Assembly (NCBI GenBank): GCA_012295275.1
Contig: CM022678.1
Coordinates: forward strand, 10,467,499 to 10,520,998
Length of the DNA stretch: 53,500 nt
Direction: 5' to 3'
Source: Chrysomallon squamiferum
Taxonomy: Eukaryota; Mollusca; Gastropoda; Neomphalida; Peltospiridae
Position 1 is the first letter of the stretch. Each line of letters opens with the position of its first letter. The position numbers and the translations under genes were made by a program. Of this stretch, positions 49,304 to 53,500 are shown one piece after another. The notes under the pieces are model-generated. The model was given only the letters and a program-made list of their open reading frames with translations. It ran no database searches and was not told where the DNA came from.

Positions 49304-49921
49304 GTTATTATTTAGATGTTAACATCAGAGTGAATGTGCTAGTCACAAATCAGTCAAACTTTATTGTTACCAAAGGTTGATCTGAATTAAAATCAAATAA
49401 AACAATCATTTGGAAATATATTTAATGTGTATTTACACTATCTGTTGATGACAGATAAAGTTTAAAAATCAGCAAATGCAAAATGGCTGTCACCACTATC
49501 TGGTGCTCTGAGAAATTAAAAAAAATTAAAAAAAAGTTAATACAGATCAATGTACCTCATACTTCACAGTCAGAGTTTGAAAGCCACTAGCAAACAAATG
49601 TTAGTAAGATCATCCTTAAAACATGTACATTTAGTGTCATACAGCTGATTTACACATAACAAACTAAAGCATTTAATATATTATGAATATGATTTCTAAA
49701 AATTGTGATATATAACAAAGCTAATAATATGTTTTGAATTCTTCTAAATGATTTTAATATTTAACAAAACAATTAATATAGTCTGACTATTTCTGAATGA
49801 TTCTAACATCTAGGAAAAACCCAAGCATTGTTAATAATAAAAGTATATAATAAAAATGAATCTGTGACTATTTAATGAGTTTAGTATCAACTGATCTTTT
49901 TAATTATACAAAAACTTACAG

Positions 49922-49973
<52 letters not shown>

Positions 49974-51699
49974 TGAAAGCATGTTTTAAAAGAGAGAGAA
50001 ACAAAAATAATATATATCAGTCTCAATTTCTTTTATATTTTTTTTATGGATGTTTTTCAATGTCAAGTTTGCAGTTTGTATGAAAAACTATTATGAAGAT
50101 TATAGTTTATATTTTTTGTTTATTTCTGTATGCTGTTATGTTATTTTACATTTGTATGGGGTTTTTGCTGTTTATTTTTTGTAAGTTCTTGTGAAATTTT
50201 ATATTTTTTATTTTATATATGATATACTCAAAGGACTAAAGATCAGCTTGTTTCTATTTATAACTAGTACTACTTTATCATTAGAAAAGAATAGTTCTCA
50301 GTAACAAATAATATAATCACTTGGAAGTATACAGAATGTATCAGCAGTGTCTATCTTTCATGGCAAAGATAAACTTTACATTCAAAGTCAATGACTAATT
50401 ACACTTAAGACTATATAATAACCAATTTTATGACACTATAAGCTTCAGGAAATTAGTAATTTTCATAATAAATAAATAAATAAAATTAAGGATGATCTTA
50501 TAATAAAAGCAAAATAATTAATTTGTAAATGTTAAACAGTCAATATGTCAAGGACAAAGTTTTATAGAAGATTTTTGCAAATGTTACAAACAACATGAAG
50601 TTTTAGTATTAAGCTGAATGAAAAGTGAAATAAATTGAAATAAGATGAAAACACAAATAAAAATGAACAATATGCGTGTAAGAAAATAAATTAAAATAAT
50701 GGATTTATAAAAGACAAATAGGTGTACACTGATATTGTTATATGAGATTTTATGTACAACACAAACAAAGGAATAACAAAATGATCTAACACATACACAG
50801 ATATATTTTACATATAAATACAATCATCAGACATATAAATACAATGCCAAACTAAAGCGTCCTTCAAAAAATTGTTATTATTACATAAATTATATTTTTT
50901 AACAGTTATTATCTTTCTTTTCTTTCTTTCTTTTCTTTCTTTCAATTTTGAATTTTTGAATTTTTATTCATTTACTTTATTATTTTTTAAGATGAAATGT
51001 CCATCTGATTCAAATCAGATCTGAAAAATACTGTATTTCAGTTCAAAGGAAACTCAGTATAATATGAACTGTATCACCATATGCTACACATATATAATAT
51101 ATAAAACAAATAAAAATTTAAAAAAATAAAAATAAAATTTTTAAACATAAAAAGCTTCTGTGCTTTAAAATGTGCATTGTTGTGTTAAATTTAAACTAAT
51201 CATTTAATCTTTGTTTCCATACCAACATTATTAAAACCAGTTACCAATTTTTCCTTTCAACCTCAAACAAAAAAAAAAAAAAAAAAAAAAAATAAATCTC
51301 TCAATCTGAGATCTGATTTTAATGAGAAATTGAAAAAAAAAAGATAAATAAATAAATAAATAAATTTAAAAAAAAAAACTTACGGGTCAGAAGATTTGAT
51401 CTGTTGGAGTCCAGTCTGCAAATCTGTCTTCAGTTCCTGAAACGGCGTCACACCGAGTTTCCTCTTCAACTCTGACGCTGTGCGCACCTTCGCTCCCAGC
51501 ACCTGCCGCAACGTTGATATTTCTTGTTCAACCTGGAACAGTGAATAAGTGATGATTAAAGTTGAAAACACAACTATAACTTCATCAGGATTAGAATAAG
51601 ATAAAATAACAACAACAATAAAATTAGTTTATTAATGGTAAGTATATTTTTAATATTGGTAAAAACAACAACTAATTAATAGTATATTAGTTGAAAAAC

Positions 51700-51734
<35 letters not shown>

Positions 51735-52201
51735 CAACAACAATAACAATAATAATATTAATAATAATAATAATAAAAACAAGTCACTAATATTAATAAC
51801 AATAATTATTAATACAATATAAACAATAACAACAATGATAATAATAACTAATAACAACAAACAATGAAAATAATGATAATAACATTAATAATAACAATTA
51901 TAAATAAATAAAACAATGATAAGAACATTAATAATAACTAAAATACAAATCGTGCTCAAAACATTTATTTTTATTATAATAACAGCAACAACAACAACAA
52001 CAACTCTAACAATATCAGTTGCAAAATTAAAAATACATATAGATTATTATCTTAATAACAAAAATGAATTTAAAATTACCTTAAGCAGTTCCTCTTTCCA
52101 CTCTAATCTCTGTTTCTCGTAGGCCAGAGCTTCTTCGGGTGTCATGTTTGTAGGAACAGCGCCATCGTATGTCGGTTGTGTCCTAGCGTACGAATCATCA
52201 G
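34287..52201 (-). CDS. TPD52: Tumour protein D52-family protein (C-terminal 7 coding exons)
   Basis: Exons on the - strand in transcript order: 52201-52080, 51532-51384, 48134-48114, 46670-46611, 43917-43828, 42593-42533 and 34424-34287 (stop TGA). All have GT-AG borders and compatible phases. The product is a D52-type coiled coil: TPEEALAYEKQRLEWKEELLK, then VEQEISTLRQVLGAKVRTAS, ELKRKLGV, QELKTDL, then YxKT-type segments, AGERTSAAFSTMSKKLGDIR and NSQTFKSLEEKVEN, with an acidic, Ser/Thr-rich tail ending in VPL. Family members form homo- and heteromeric coiled coils and act in vesicle trafficking. The 5' exons lie right of the window. Three consecutive exons (48134, 46670, 43917) enter in the same phase, so skipping any keeps the frame. 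Confidence 0.94.
34817..39890. repeat. ~5-kb minisatellite, 44-bp unit, in the TPD52 intron before the last exon
   Basis: Roughly 115 head-to-tail units containing GCAGAATAAACTATGTAGAT, then CTCATTGACACTAGTACTGA and GAGA on the + strand. Variants have GAGCTC for AGATCT or CATAGACA for CATTGACA, and some units are shortened to GACATTAGAACTATGTAGAG. The centre (~36.6-39.1 kb) is the most uniform and the ends are degenerate. Stops occur in all + frames, so it is non-coding. On the TPD52 sense strand each unit reads TTTATTCTGCTCTCTCAG then TACTAG, like a 3' splice site. Confidence 0.97.
42034..42156 (-). ncRNA. H/ACA snoRNA-like element A (TPD52 intron)
   Basis: On the TPD52 sense strand a 5' hairpin (arms 42154-42150/42106-42102, TGGCG/CGCCA, capped by CTTGCT/AGCAAG) is followed by the H box AGAGTA (42100-42095). 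A second hairpin follows (ATTCCAC 42094-42088 with GTGGAAT 42044-42038, plus TCTCA/TGAGA and TTGTGA/TCACAA), then an ATA that could serve as ACA box, three nt before 42034. Size and order fit an H/ACA snoRNA. Confidence 0.55.
43120..43822 (-). repeat. ~85-bp tandem repeats carrying copies of a TPD52 5' splice site
   Basis: The + strand motif GTACCTGATGTCTCCCACAT recurs near 43188, 43275, 43341, 43422, 43491, 43578, 43663 and 43748. It matches the true exon end and donor at 43823-43838. On the - strand each reads GGGAGACATCAG/GTACA, the last bases of exon 43917-43828 plus its donor. Between them lie TTCTTTTAAATGTATCTGAA and ATTAAAGAGAGTGTAAAG. Confidence 0.85.
43977..44210. repeat. AAAC/AAAT tetranucleotide tracts beside TPD52 exon 43917-43828
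   Basis: Runs of (AAAC)n and (AAAT)n lie just upstream of the exon on its sense strand, where they read as T-rich (GTTT/ATTT)n. Confidence 0.85.
45324..45446 (-). ncRNA. H/ACA snoRNA-like element B (TPD52 intron)
   Basis: Paralogue of the element at 42034. The first stem is TGGCA/TGCCA (+ strand 45392-45396 and 45440-45444) where A has TGGCG/CGCCA, a compensatory change. The H box is AGAATA (45390-45385). In the second stem two pairs differ so that they are G-U if read on the + strand but A-C mismatches on the - strand, which leaves the transcribed strand open. Confidence 0.5.
46190..46585. repeat. CA-rich (sense strand UG-rich) tract beside TPD52 exon 46670-46611
   Basis: About 400 bp of imperfect (CA)n/(TACA)n, starting ~25 nt from the exon's donor at 46610. 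On the TPD52 transcript it reads as UG-rich. Long ORFs in it on both strands are artefacts of low complexity. Confidence 0.9.
47383..47496. repeat. ~20-bp tandem repeat GAATAAAGTGAATAAAACAG
   Basis: Four to five imperfect units in the TPD52 intron between exons 48134 and 46670. Confidence 0.8.
48114..48134 (-). CDS. TPD52: 21-bp microexon of TPD52
   Basis: Bounded by a long pyrimidine tract ending in CACAG and by a perfect donor GTAAGT. It enters and leaves in phase 2 and adds YKWTSEV, resembling the YKKTSE stretch of other D52 proteins and the YVKTNEK and YQKTSS starts of the next two exons. It is probably an alternative cassette. Confidence 0.75.
48900..49315. repeat. Trinucleotide tracts with duplicated spacer
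   Basis: (TAC)n at 49021-49073, (TAC)n at 49204-49225 and (TTA)n at 49226-49312 alternate with diverged copies of a ~55-bp unit containing GGCTTNNGCATCAGAGT and CTTTTCTTC (48939-49000 and 49100-49160, remnant at 49320). It lies within the TPD52 intron between exons 51532 and 48134. Confidence 0.75.
49924..49972. repeat. (TG)n microsatellite
   Basis: About 24 uninterrupted TG units in a TPD52 intron. Confidence 0.95.

Positions 52202-53500
<1,299 letters not shown>

Overview
The window is nuclear DNA from an animal, most likely an AT-rich invertebrate. A mollusc or other lophotrochozoan is my guess, but the sequence does not prove it. Protein-coding exons are short, follow the GT-AG rule, keep consistent phases and sit in very AT-rich introns full of homopolymers and microsatellites. 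Four protein genes can be read by joining exons; long single-frame ORFs are misleading here.

Layout: (1) 597-7326 (+): the C-terminal 9 coding exons (about 576 residues) of mitochondrial proton-translocating NAD(P) transhydrogenase (NNT); its 5' half lies left of the window. (2) 7.9-12.4 kb: gene-poor spacer with small tandem duplications. (3) 12535-13722 (-): a two-exon, 256-residue Myb/SANT-like coiled-coil protein of the NAIF1/Harbinger-derived type. (4) 14047-28867 (+): complete 20-exon ribophorin II (RPN2), about 632 residues, head-to-head with gene 3 across about 0.3 kb. (5) 28.9-34.3 kb: tail-to-tail spacer. (6) 34287-52201 (-): the C-terminal 7 coding exons of a tumour protein D52-family gene (TPD52); its 5' end lies right of the window. 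One of its introns holds a minisatellite of about 5 kb with a 44-bp unit.

The most interesting content is in the introns. RPN2 appears to host several small nucleolar RNAs. Three are diverged box C/D paralogues (two in intron 11, one in intron 14) whose shared guide is complementary to an 18S rRNA segment, and whose terminal stems covary. Two more are C/D candidates (introns 12 and 17), and one is an H/ACA-like double hairpin (intron 19). RPN2 introns also carry seven sense-oriented copies of a structured repeat of about 230 bp with several hairpins; the diverged copy shows compensatory base-pair changes. Two TPD52 introns contain a paired element with H/ACA architecture and a covarying stem.

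A second theme is tandem duplication of sequence that includes a splice site. Decayed acceptor-exon copies precede an NNT exon, acceptor copies precede RPN2 exon 9 and a TPD52 exon, eight decoy donors follow another TPD52 exon, and the 44-bp minisatellite reads as an acceptor-like motif on the TPD52 sense strand. No bacterial, viral or CRISPR content was seen.
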